DNA of 64,000 nucleotides from positions 7,602,120 to 7,666,119 of the forward strand of contig CM024190.1 of assembly GCA_013433145.1 (NCBI GenBank), in the 5' to 3' direction. The translations under genes and the position numbers were made by a program. The notes under the pieces were generated by a model, which searched no databases, was not told the DNA's origin, and saw only the letters and a program-made list of their open reading frames with translations. Below, piece by piece: positions 52,115 to 64,000 of this stretch (within the stretch, counting starts at the first letter, position 1; each line of letters opens with the position of its first letter). This DNA is from Ascaris suum. Its lineage: Eukaryota > Nematoda > Chromadorea > Rhabditida > Ascarididae.

Positions 52115-55100
52115 CTAGTGTGAATTTGACGCGGGTGGCGGTGTTGAAAAGCTTTTCGGTGGCGGTGGAGTGGTGTTACTTACCGCCACCATACTTCGCG
52201 TCACCTCTAAAGGAGGCGCCGAATGTGCACCTTGCGATCCGTCCAAATCCAGCTTGTATTCACCTATAACAATTTCACTCAAAAAACTGAACACTTCTCA
52301 GATTCACAATTCAAAACGAAAAACAAACCTAGCAACGAAAAACGTTAACAATTAAAAGGATCTAAATGCGCACTCTCCTATGAAAACAAAACTTCGCCGC
52401 CGTGGCGTTCCACTAAATTGCGAGATAAGGAAGAGAAGTAGACAGGTGCATGCCATGTATACGTACAGCTGCTAAAAAAAGCCCATTACGGCAATTAACA
52501 CATCATTTCGATGTAAAATTGCTTTGCATTATCGAATCAATTCGGACAGTGCTAGTCTTCTTTTCATAGAGAAACATAAGAAAAGAAACCCAGGTATCTT
52601 TGACTGAGGGCAAACAAATCTTTAAAAAAAAACCCTGTTCAGATTTCGTCCAAAACTTCGATTCGATGGATATTGTTCTACACTGAGATTTTCAAATATG
52701 CTTTCATTTCTCCTCTGCTGTCTTGCATCTTTATGTCATGACACTCAATTTTTCGTGTGACCCCACCGCTGCCGCATTTTGACTATGCGAATGACTCCGT
52801 CCTTTTATTCTCCTCCCTTAATACCCTTTTCTATGCAGCTAGAAAATACCACCTTACAAGCATCTCTTCAAAGATAACTACCGAAGGCAAAAGCTGAATA
52901 TTAGAGATGAAGCTACGTCTGAATCTACTAGAAGCCACAAACGTTCTTGATAGTTTCTTCAGAGCATCAAACAAAAACATTTACTCGCGAAACACTAACT
53001 GCATATCACTATATGACTATGGACTCACTACGTTCTACTTTCTTTGTGACGGAAATGTGCGCATTGATGCGCCCTATAATGAGCCATAAAGAGCATCAAA
53101 CATATTAAGGAAACAGTGTTTGTAGAATGTGCACCATCACTGTGGCAGCTAAAAATAATGCTCTCAAAAGGAATGCATAAAACAAGCTTAAACCAATAAT
53201 AACTGACCGCTGGCAATAACTTGCAGCATAGTTGGTTGTGGACAGCACGCGAACGAATGCAAACCGGCACAATTGCAACACGATAGCAATCCATTCGGAT
53301 TTGGAGGTAGCGTTAACAACGACGGATAGGCCACACCGGTTGCAGTGAGCAACGGCATCGGACGTGTCACCGGCACAAGAGGAATACCCCGCGGCGGTGG
53401 CGGTATACTTGGGACACTCAACGGAGGACACACTGTATTCGAGCAACCCATTATGCTTACTGGAGGACACATAGTTGTAACTGGCACTATGCCCACCGGT
53501 GCAGCCGCACAAAGCTGCACATCACTGTTTGTCGACGGTGCCGTCGACCGCTGCAGGTCGGGTACACCGCCCTCTACTGGACGCTGAAATTTGCGATACA
53601 GTTTAACGCGTGGAAATATGAATATCTCAGGATGATAAAATATTCGGTAATTTGAAACTAGCCATTTCAATGTGAGGTGAATATTTTAGCCGCATAAAGT
53701 ACTCCCCTCAGCCGTAAAAATAATAGGTCATCGAAGGACGGCCTAGATATCAAAATCACCGAGTTCGGGAAAATATGGTTTGGAAAAACTATGCTATTTT
53801 GGAAAGCGAAGTCACGTAGTTGGGAGATTGATCATCATTTAAAAAAACCAGAGGCAAGTGTTGCTTGAAATACGATAAGACCACAAAGTAATTTGCAAGT
53901 AACCCATCAATCTCTAATTCCTCAACTCAAAAGGTTTAACATCTGCCAAAGAAAATTCGCAGAGAGCCAGAAAAAAAAAGAAAAACCTTTGCGGCGCCAA
54001 CGCATGGCAGTGAGTGAGAAATGAGCGATTGTGGAGGAGAAGTAAGCGCCGTAGAGCCAAGCCGAGATGCGTAAAAGAAGTCTCGCATTACTGGGCAAAC
54101 CAATACACGAGCTGGAAGATCTGGCAGTGCCCTGAACATAAAACGTCACCACTGCAACAACTAGACTGGGCGCTCTTTAACAATCAGCGCAAAAAAGCTT
54201 TAACACTGCCATACATCATAATGTGATATAGCTTCTTCAATTGGGGCTCCTAAAGAACTGCTATGAAAGAAATGCTCCTATCTGGAGTACCACACTAAGC
54301 TCTATTCGTAAATCTAGTGCTAGATATCATCAGAGACGAAATCAGCACCGTCCATGAATCGGCGCTCTCAATAAACATCTAGTCGTTTGCATATAATTAC
54401 AACTAAGCAAATAAAATCAATTTCAATAAACAAGTTTCATACTAAAAAACAAATTGCTTCATGAATAATTTTCTTTGGAGGAGAAAATCTTCAATGCCAC
54501 AAATCTAGCTATTCATCCCAAGTAAAACAATGCACAGTGAAAACGTTTTCAGTTAAGTAGTGGCCGCTATCATGGTTTTTGTTGTCTCGCATTAATCACT
54601 ACAAGAAAAACTCCATCGGCCAAAACCTCACAAAAATTCAACTCTATAAAAAATAAGCAAAACTGCGAATGCACCACCGATCAATGTACTTTTAATTTCC
54701 CAACAAATCAAACCTAGATGAGCAAACAATTGAAGACCATCAGTCACAACCGGACTATACGAAGTAAATGACAAACGTCAATTGTAGTTGCATGCACAGA
54801 TGAGAGAAATTTGTTACTTGCAACTGCATGGATATAGTACCTAAAATTTTCCGGCAAAAATCTTTGTACCGATCGAGAGAAGAAAGCTTGTTATGTTTAC
54901 ACAAATCAGCCACAAACTTTTCAGTTAACAACGAGCACAAATTCTCTAAAACTGTCAAACCTTATATAGCTGAGGATAGAGCCAGGCTGGGCACGATTTA
55001 AATACGGCAGCAGACGAGGATTCTCAGTTTGTGCGCCTGCCTCACTCGGAAAATCGTCAAGCAAGCGATTGTGCAGATCGGCTATTTGATCGGCTGTTTT

Positions 55101-58100
55101 TACAACATACGAAGTACGCTTATCGCTCCATTCCACCTAAACACAACGACTACAAAACGAGAATGAACAAATGCTAAAATAGCTATTCACCTTAGACTGT
55201 TACAACTGCGGATGAATTTACCAAGAAATCCATTTTCTCTTTTAAGTCAGTTCGCATGCCCGCATAGTAGACTTTCAAGCGGAAATTTCCTTCCAGATCA
55301 TATGAGGGCTCATTTAACTGGCGCTTTTCTCTTATTTCAACTTCCATATAGAAGCAGGCTCTTAGAGTTTAATGAATATTCGTAACGAGTATAAGCGTGC
55401 CCACTCTCGGTAGTGCAGAGCGTCGCAAAAAAAGACGATCGGCAACACTTCTGAAGAGATATTGTAAAAGCAGCAACCGCTGAAGGTGCAGCAACCATCA
55501 CATGACTTCAATAATTTCAAAAACAACGAGAAAAGATTTGATGTTCTAAAAACCTAGTCAACGATCTAAGCAATAAGTTGGCGATTCCACGAGAATAACT
55601 TAAAAATCAAGTAAGCTCGTGTATGGGGTCGGACAACGATGCGGCATCTTACAAACGATTCCCATTCTGCTCAACTAAAGAAATCGATTCACCTAAATAG
55701 CCATCTAGACATTCGGCTCCAGCTCCAAAGAATCTCAATTGACATCACTTACACCAAGAACAAATTTTCGCACTGAAAAAAACGAACGATGGCTCCGCCC
55801 TAACACGCGGTTACCTTCACAAAGATGTTTTCTTACTTCGATTGAATAGATGTCGGGGTTGGGCTCAGAGAACGTCGAAACAATATCAAGGCGAGAAATA
55901 ACTATTGGAACGTCGTCATCGTTGGCCGTTGACGATGGGCTAGCCTAAACAATACAACTTACTAATTTAGTGCATTCTGCATAATTCATAGTACTTAGTA
56001 ACCATCTATTATTCCAAATGGTACTTCGAGCAGTGCTTCAGTTATGAGGCCACACTACAAATCGTCCACCAACTTTTCCTTGCAAAAAGCCATTGCTTTC
56101 TTAAAGGATTCAGGAAATTCACAACTGAAATCGCATACTATTCTTCCTTCAAAAATCAAACACGAAGATTCAAAAGTCGCTTCTTCGGGGTCCAAAATTA
56201 GCTTCAACAAAACGAAGTGCGCAGCATCAAGCAACAGATCAATGTTTTATTCCCCGAAGTAGTATCACTTCAACTGTACTCTTTCCCTTGCATAAGGGAG
56301 ACATCCTAGCAATTACTATCAAATGTAATGTGAGAGGAAAAGAATACAATAAATGGATGACTAAAAACATTTTGTAGTGAAGACTTCTGGTTCATAGATC
56401 AAAGCGAAAAAACCTGCTCCATAAATTCGACGCGGATCAAACACAAATATGCGACTAGTAAGGCGATTAAATACAACAAAGCGCAATGTCTAATGATGTT
56501 AATAGACGTAAAAAAAATATTAAAGAACAGCAAAGTGCATTAGCAGGACCGGCACATTATGCGCTTTCGGCGTTTTACTGATCCGAATAGTCTCTAGCCA
56601 AGTATGCAAAACGATAACAACCAAATAATCTCCACACCGCAGCTACTCTGTTCTACAAAGTAATTTTAATGAAAACCAGAAAGAAAGACGTAAAAAAAAC
56701 TGATAAGAAATGAGACGAACTTGATCTTCGGCGATCACACATGGAAAAAGACGAATCGCGTCTAGGTAATTGCGAATCATTTCCACCTTCATTTTATGTT
56801 CTATCGAGAAGGCCGGATGATATAAGGCTGCCGATACAGCCAACCGTAACTACAAAGAAACCGATTTGAAAAAAAAAAAATGACCTGAATTCTATGCAAG
56901 CGAGCGGCTTTCACAGGAAACAATCAAAACCTCTACCTCCCGGTGGGACAAGCCTGATACAGTAAAACTAGGTGATTTGGCTTCTCCATTCCCATCACAT
57001 CTCTCTCGATTCTTTTTGGAAATTTATTTCCCGGATAAAGATAACTTACACCTCAATGGGAACAGAAATAACCACTGCAAACAGCGTTCAATAAAAACCG
57101 CTCCAAACTTCACCCTCAAAATTGAGTACAGAGCGCTTATAATTTCGATACGTCAAAAAAAGCTCAGCAAATCAATAGTAACCACAAAAGAGGAAATGGA
57201 ACTTCGAAATCAAAAATTACCGCATCTAAAACTTCCTCCTTTTCAGTGAAACTCGAACCGGCCGTAGCAATCTCGAATTCAGCATAAAGCCTCTCCAATA
57301 GCCTAAATTAACACCGATTACGAATTGGAATAAAAATATTGCACTGACTTCGACATCCCTAGTCACCGATGCAATAATCGACTACAACGTGCATCGACAA
57401 ATGACTAGGACATACAATTAACACATCATCGACCATGTACACCTTACTTCCCAACACTTCAGGCATGAACGCCATAAGAGGAAAGTCCCTCCTCATGTAC
57501 TGGACCACATTCAGTGAATGAATTCAATTCATAATTAATATCAGAAACGGAACAAAGATACCTTAAATAGATAGCAGCAGCTTGTCGGTTCGTGGAGTGA
57601 AGGAGACTAAGAATGGGGAAAGCGAGTTCAAGAAGACGCCGATAGGTGGCCGTCTGGAGGAAGTTTTGTATATAGTGAGCGTCATTATAGCGAATCTCGT
57701 ACTGACGCAAGTACGAGGAATTTGAGCGTACCGCTGCTTCTATGCAGCAACCAAGGTACCTGGAATGCGAACAAAATTACAACTCCACTCATATCTTCGA
57801 TGAAAAAATACAGCAGCTTGTCGCTACCCTCAAAAACATCTCTCCTATTCAAGATCACCTGCGACCAGATTCTATTAAACGCGGCTACCTTTGACGGGAA
57901 TCTAACTAAATATTGATTTGATCAAGGGAACTACACCTAACTGTGAAATTTTCCACAGAGCGCGCAGAAATTCCCTTCCTCCTTCGTGAGACAAGAAAAA
58001 ACATCACCACCCTCACTACCTTGAACTCGAAGAATTGAACGGTATAAAAAACAAGTGGAGAAGCATAAAACTTTGAAAACAACGACCCTTTCAGCTTTTC

Positions 58101-61078
58101 TGTTTGACTCTTTATCTATTACAGCTATAAATGGAATATACTCCTTTTCTTTTATGTGTTCAGTTTCAGCCACTGATGGTTCAAATGGGGTTTTGCTCAG
58201 CGAGCTTCCAAATCACAATATCCTTCGACCTCAAAGAAAGACACCAAGGAGGTCAGATAATCCTAGAATTATAGATTCCCATAAAATAAGTCGAAACCAG
58301 GCAGTCAGTAAACAAAAAAATAAGAGAATTTCATTTCAAAACTCAAAAGCCCTACAGTCTCCCTCAATTAGAATAGCGGCACACCAAGCAACGAACTACA
58401 GAAGCAATGTCACACCTGCTATACTAGACGTTTGCTAAACATAGACGCAAACTTTCTCATTCACTGTTTAAGTCCATCGACATAGGTGAAAGCGGAGTTA
58501 CTTTGCAGCCACCGCTCCTTTTATACATAAAAGCGATGAGTTACCCCACTGTTGACAGCTGAGGGACTAACAAGCGGAAAACTGCGTTTAAAAAATTACG
58601 ACAACGTGGTCACCTCTGCTCATAGGCGTTAAGGCACTGCACAAGTTCTGCGATCGCCTCGACTCGCTGCCATCTTTTCAGCTTACACATACTCAAAACG
58701 AAATCGGCGTTCGCTGCCGCATCACCTGAACCAATAGAAGACTGATTCTATGTAAAACTCACCCAAAATTGTTAATTACATATTAATGTACGGAAAACGG
58801 ACTCATAGAAGCTATATTCTAAGGTGGATTTCGGTGTTGAGAAGCAATCAAAACTTTGAAAAAGGATGCCTGGAAAACAGTATGTATAGACAGAGAAAAT
58901 CTGCGCTTCTGAGCTTTTCGACGCATCAGTTAAAGAGTCCATGACCGATCAAAATTCTGACCACTAGTTTTCACGTGCGATAAACCACAGGCTTCACGAT
59001 TGATTCATGGCAACAGATGAACAACGGTGGGCGGAACAGGCGGAGGGTGAAGAGAGATCCTCTTCCCTGCTTTTCTAATTATGGCCCTGGGCACATTATT
59101 GCACTTCCTCATACATGAGCGTAAGGCTCTTGAACGAAGCAGCGATCACATGCCACAAATTAATAAACCCTAACTAAGGGCTTTGCCTATCAGTATGATA
59201 CTTTCAGTATCGACAAAAATGTAAACTTTTCGATGAATTCTGCAGACTGGTTAGTTCCTTCTGAAGCTCGTGGCTTCATGCAGTCTTTGTTTTCGACGAG
59301 AAAAGAATGGGTGGGGGACGACATGAAGACAAGAGAAGTGAAAACTCGAAACCGTTCAGGTGGGCCCGCTTAGAGGAATGCATTAACCCATGCGCGTGCC
59401 TAATCACGCTCCATAAACACTATGAGAAGCTAAGCACCTGAACCGATTAACATAATTATCAATAACTCAAAATAGCGAACTTCACACGAAAAAACAAACA
59501 AACCAGCCACTAATAAATAATGAAGAACGAGGAGCTATGAAAGAATTTAGCCTTAAGAAAGCTCAACGCAAAAAAATTCTTTCAATTAACTTCAGCGAAG
59601 TTGCTCTGCGGTCAAACCATTACAAATAATGGTGTATTCAAGCAAGCGGATCGTAAAAGCAGTCGCATATACCATACGAAAAAAATGGGAATGTGATTTA
59701 CGAAAGTTGCAAATTTTGACAATTTTTTGAAACGATCGCCAATAAACCGAATACGAAAACAAAAAAATCCCCTCAAGCCCCATCAGTAACACAAGCGGTA
59801 ATTTGAGTGACAAATAACGAATAAAGATCGCATGCAAAAACTACTCACTGGTTTGCGTTGCAACCGAACATCCTGCCATCGCATCAGTCATTGCGGCAAT
59901 ATCACGCTTCTCGACAAATCGTGGGTCATCGGGATCGAAGTCGATACCAGACCCAGACAAGAATCCATCTTCGTCGAGATCTGGTCCCGAGACAATGCTT
60001 CCCGCAGATGCGGATCCCGCCTCTTGACTACCGCTTCTGTGTTTGCACGTCCCGTGCATTTTGGGCTGCAAAAGCGCACGCCTAGCACATTAACTGCATT
60101 TGTGGGTAGTAACAAATGACTTTTGAGCTATAACTATCCCATCCTCCCCCTCCCTTAATCCGCTTATGAAGAAAATGTGGGCTGCAACATATGCAGCTGT
60201 CATATCAGCAAAGGAATACACAGAAATTTAGTTAACAGTCTCTATGCAAACGTAATTTATGGCTCAAAAAAAAGGAGAAGCGACTATACTTGCGCTATTC
60301 AGGATATAATCTTTCCTCACCTTGCTGCTCTGATATACGAGAACAATAATTAAAGCAAGATCATGTTTCAGATGGTTTATAAACCAGGTGTACAATGAAA
60401 AAAAAACACCGACAATTTATAAAAACTTGAATAAATAAATAGAACGCATAAAAATTTATGTAATCAACCGTATCACTAAAAAAACTTGAGAAGTTCGGAA
60501 AAAAAGCTGAATAATGAAACAGTGGCTACTTACACGTAGGATGACTGCCGCAGATTCATCAAAGGGGTTTACGGCGATGAATACAACTGAGGCGAGAACC
60601 ACTTTCTCATCAAACCCACTACTTCAAGGCCTAAACGATGCGATGCCTGCTGTCAAGGGCTAGGCTCTAACGCCGACTGCTCTATGACCCCAACAACTAC
60701 AGAATGAGAAAAGGTGCAACGAAAGATATGAATCAAATACGATCATAACCAGCCACGCCCAAGCCTGCTATTCGTCCTATTCAAGAATGCGCCTGGTGAT
60801 TAAAAAGAAACAACCAAACCTACCAGCGTATGATTGTTGACCACCGGTGCGTGGCTATTCTTATCTCTATTGCTAGCATGGCTATTGTATTGCTTAGGGC
60901 GTCGCCGATATGTAACCGTCACCGTGGAGTTTTCCGAATCGCTACCACCCACTGTTCCATTGCGACATGCACCTCCACCACCATAACGATCCCCGCGTCG
61001 AGCGCTCTCGTAGCCGTTGCCCACAAGATGTTGAGCTTGTGATGACGGCTGCTGCTCGTAAGCATGCCCATCAATAGT
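52115..61078 (-). CDS. ZCCHC14: ZCCHC14/ZCCHC2-like protein (possible GLS-1 counterpart): helical block, PX-like domain, zinc knuckle; 5' end uncertain
   Basis: ZCCHC14 recruits TENT4 poly(A) polymerases to mRNA; nematode GLS-1 partners the TENT4-like GLD-4, so a role in tail control is inferred. Exons: 60824-61078, 59849-60065, 58614-58725, 57562-57759, 57221-57302, 56721-56849, 55815-55944, 55222-55358, 54995-55136, 54841-54945, 53987-54120, 53208-53583, 52115-52263; 721 visible residues and TAG. The N-terminal block (about 158-331) has KRWQRVEAIAELVQCL, RYLGCCIEAAV, RQAAAIYLRYL and ALYHPAFSIEHKMKVEM, matching human RFLGSCLEDLA and NHPAFSFHQKQ. The PX-like part has VEWSDKRTSYVVKTADQIAD, LLDDFPSEAG, PRLLPYLN, LDRYKDFCRKIL and LPARVL. 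A Pro-rich stretch leads to a zinc knuckle (C649, C652, H656, C661), QPTM and EYKLDLDG. No SAM domain, unlike human ZCCHC14. The 49-nt intron 54946-54994 and the acceptor at 54120 are inferred from phase. The true start lies upstream of 61078. Confidence 0.9.
60534..60587 (-). CDS. Possible optional exon of the ZCCHC14-like gene
   Basis: A minus-strand frame reading VVFIAVNPFDESAAVILR ends at a good donor (CGT then GTAAGT, 60534). Its phase-0 end would join the exon at 60065, but no clean phase-0 acceptor is seen on its 5' side, and the flanking exons (60824 and 60065) already join without it. Alternative splicing or chance. Confidence 0.2.
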
Positions 61079-62699
61079 CTTCAAAACACAAAGCACATAT
61101 CCATCGATTACAAGTAGAAGATAGTAGACTTTAGGTCATCGATGAACTAAAATTTCCTCAGATACGTACTGATACCCTTTAGGTAGAGAGTGGCAGTCAC
61201 AAGTCATGGAGTGGGTGATCGAATATGGTTTCTATATAGGATGGGATCGCAACTGGAAAGAAAAGATAGAAGGGAAAGAATGATATGAAAATTCGGTTGA
61301 AAATTTTCTCTGCACAATCAACTCCCCTTCTTCCTCTTTTCGAGTGAGAAAGCAATTAAATCCGAAGACTTGAAGATAAAACATGAAAAACTGACGCGCA
61401 GGATCAACGCTATGAAGATAGAATTGTGCAAACCTTAACTGCAATAATATAAGTAAACTCTAAAAGCTTAGAATACAGCTAAAACACCTTTCATGCAAAT
61501 TACAATAAATTATAAAGTTGCAGCACACTCTGGAATAGTTTGAAAACCTTAAACCTTATAAAAACTATGTAATACCCATTGTTTTGATTGATTCCTTTCA
61601 GTCGCTTGCTGGACATTTGCGCACAATTATTATATATTAAGAATGGGTAAGCTCAAGCAGCAAAGCAGCCTTTTGGTCTAACCAAAAACGTATGCAAGGG
61701 GATGGAAATTTCTCATCATTCCTTTCCCAAATATCAACTTTTTGAGTTGGACATATTCGCTCGCCCATGGCGCTTGAATTGCGAATAGCTTCCGTTTTTT
61801 GCTTCTCTTCCGGTTCAAATAAAAATAGTGGCTTTAAGTCATATAGTATACTCTTCTAGAACATGGAACTCAGTCCTTAGCAACTACTCTGCATCCAAAA
61901 CATCACAGTGCTTTAAAAAGCAGCAGCAAATTGGGTGTTCAGGGAAAAAGAACCCCAGATATTTCAAACTCTCGCGTAGGGGAGCGGCATTCCTTGAACT
62001 GCCCTGAATGCCCAGCAGCTGGCATAATGCTGCAAATCGAAAGTGGCGCATATGCACATAAATCATCAGACTTCTGCGATCGGAGGTTAAAATTGCTCGT
62101 AAAGCAATTCCAGCAATGTCCTAACAATAAGGAAATGCCTTTACTGGCAAGAAAGAAATCGACGAGTGAATTACAAACGTTTACAAGTGGACAAACAACG
62201 GCCGATGAACAGCAACACCTCGGCCGTTCTAGAATAGTCGTCACTGATTACAAGATAATTTATGCTGGCATCATTTTATTTGCGTAAACGTGAACAATTC
62301 TTCAAAAGTTCTGGCCGTGGAAATGCATTCTAATATCAGCTCCATCCACACCATCACTATGAAAGGCTTTCAAGTATCGGAAGTCGTGCACAAATTCGAT
62401 GTGCCTAGGATGGTTTTCGAGCATATAGGACGATTAATGTTCACACTTGCATAGTCTTTTTGATGAGGTACAGGGCTACAGTAGGTCTTCCTAGCAGACA
62501 TCGTCATGGAAGTCAGAGCCTGGGCACATTACTATGAGCCCAAAAGGAAAATAAAGTTCAAACCCTTCACCAGAGGTCTCACGCTTACTCCCTTCTAGAA
62601 TATGATCGGATAAATCGTTGAGAAATGTCAAGAAGTAACAGTAATGGAACAGTAAATACTGCCTAATTCGTTGTAGTGTTGAAGATAAAGCTGATGCCA
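61079..62699. other. Upstream part of the ZCCHC14-like gene or intergenic; no exon assigned
   Basis: A plus frame of 118 codons (61931-62287; contains NCPECPAAGIML) and an overlapping minus frame are open but not recognised. The first exons of the ZCCHC14-like gene may lie here or to the right of the window. Confidence 0.35.
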
Positions 62700-62897
62700 G
62701 CAATGCGCAGCGGTCGCAAAAGATTTTTGCCTAAACGCTTTCTGCTCCACGGTAATACACGTCCCTATGCGGCCACTTCAGTTATTGCCATCGTTAGAAA
62801 TCCTTCATCCAGCCACCACCTCATATCCTTCTATTACCACCTTAACGAATTATTGAAGGACCTCGGCATAAAACGGAGATTTACGAGTGATGGCTAA
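62700..62897 (+). pseudogene. Mariner-family transposase fragment, dead
   Basis: The plus frame reads FLLHGNTRPYAATSV and ends LNELLKDLGIKRRFTSDG then TAA. This matches the mariner transposase segment that runs from the HDNARPH box to the KRFTSDDE region. The catalytic Asp of HDNARPH is Gly here, and the intervening PPYSPDLAPSDYHLF block is eroded, with the third catalytic Asp absent. The upstream part of the transposase is not readable in frame and no terminal inverted repeats were found. Confidence 0.72.
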
Positions 62898-64000
62898 TTT
62901 AAATAAGCAGTGCATTCTTGGCTGACTACACAACAAAAAACATTTTCGTTCCGGTGGAATAAGGAGGTGTGAGAAGTGCACTGACAACAGCGTGATCGTT
63001 GAGAAAAATCACATATTATTCATATATGTGTAACTGAACTTTACATCTCAGAACTTTCAATTGTCTTCTTTTTATGGAACACCTTAATCTGCACGATATC
63101 TATAAGTACAATGAACAGGGAACGGACATAGAAAACGGCTAGTTAGATGACAATGTGGTACCCCTCTCCATTTTACCCGGAAGGAGCATTCTTCATTAAA
63201 AAGTAAATCAATCCGAAAGTGCCGATTTTCTTTTCTTTTCTTTTTTTTTTTTTTTCGAGAGAGAGAGAGGCAAGTACTTAGCTGGACTAGGGACTTCTTC
63301 CCTAATTGGAAATCCCCTTTAGACAATACTTTTCAAAAACGGATGTGACTGAACACAACTTCGCATAATTACCTGCACGAGCTCATTTGCATAATTTGAG
63401 GAGTAAAGGTGATGCGGAGGTAAATTATGACTCGTCGAATGGTGAAACATTTTTGAGTGTGAGTCGTGTGAGGTCGTGCAATGTCGTATTTTATCGCACA
63501 TCTACAGAAAAAAGAAAGAAAAATAAACTCAGCGGCGATGCTTAATGACCTCTCACTAGTTTTCAGCACTGATCTTCACAAAAATTAAGCGTCACCGAAA
63601 ACATCCATGAATTAGCGATACGCTTCAGCAATTAACCTGCCAACCTGAAACCGATGTCAAGCTAATCCATCGATCACCTTACCAACTTTTTGGTAGGGAT
63701 GGGTAACTACAATGAAATCACAAAAGCATGAGGGCCTCCAACACTTTTTCAGATAGTAATTCCTTACCTTGATGAAAACCTACCAAAGGTAGTTAATAGG
63801 CTTATGGCGTTTACATCAAACACCGTAATTACCATATCAACTGCATAAATTTTGCTCGAATTTCTAAACGATATAAAAAACCTTTTGCTGGCATTGCAAT
63901 GTTCGCGAAAACATAGTACAACCTCTGAGTTAAACAAATATGAGCCAATGTTGTGCCGTGAACCTCTTGTTTAGTGGTGTAAATGTTGCAAAAACGCTTT
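62898..64000. other. Unassigned sequence at right edge
   Basis: A poly-T run joins a GA repeat at 63237-63270. No exon, RNA gene or recognisable element was found. Confidence 0.5.

Noticed and set aside
56044..56262. Minus frame reading LLLDAAHFVLLKLILDPEEA within the ZCCHC14-like gene
   Set aside because: No usable acceptor at its 5' side, and the exons at 56721 and 55944 join directly in phase 0 without it.

Overview
The window is AT-rich nuclear DNA from a chromadorean nematode. The evidence is small exons (24-376 nt) with GT..AG introns of about 50 bp to 1.9 kb, short nematode-style 3' splice sites (TTTAG, TTCAG), a likely spliced-leader acceptor 8 nt before a start codon, and encoded proteins closest to nematode or animal families. 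The species is not resolved; a parasitic lineage (strongylid or ascarid-like) is a guess from the repeats. There are no bacterial features, CRISPR arrays or rRNAs.

Five protein-coding genes can be assembled exon by exon with consistent reading phase. (1) 728-5029, minus: PPAN/SSF1/LPD-6, a Brix-domain ribosome-biogenesis factor whose 3' end is not found in the window. (2) 10608-20662, minus: a complete 15-exon EDC4/Ge-1 decapping scaffold of 771 aa. (3) 27911-30834, minus: an unrecognised 417-aa protein with a C-terminal FoP/CHTOP-like, UAP56-binding-type LDxxLDAYM motif. (4) about 42261-46456, plus: the 3' part of a PPP1R3 glycogen-targeting subunit of protein phosphatase 1 (RVxF motif, then CBM21). 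(5) 52115-61078 and probably beyond, minus: a ZCCHC14/ZCCHC2-type protein (possible GLS-1 counterpart) with an N-terminal helical block, a PX-like domain and a C-terminal zinc knuckle.

Between the genes lie 5-11 kb stretches holding repeats: a tRNA-derived SINE with a degenerate tail (1-260), a diverged dispersed repeat (23.7-24.3 kb and 47.6-48.4 kb), a dead mariner transposase fragment (62.7-62.9 kb), two long AT microsatellites and one CT microsatellite inside introns, and several G/C homopolymer tracts. The plus strand looks A-rich over the minus-strand genes and T-rich from about 33 to 46.5 kb, which suggests the PPP1R3 gene has a long, intron-rich 5' part that I could not resolve.

Four of the five genes concern RNA or ribosomes: pre-rRNA processing, decapping, mRNA export (inferred) and TENT4-linked tail control. 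No operon is evident; neighbours are kilobases apart. I did not find a convincing new multi-gene system. The best leads are the unrecognised FoP-tailed protein, two nested and mutually exclusive stems in an EDC4 intron, and paired TCACGTGA boxes upstream of the PPAN gene.
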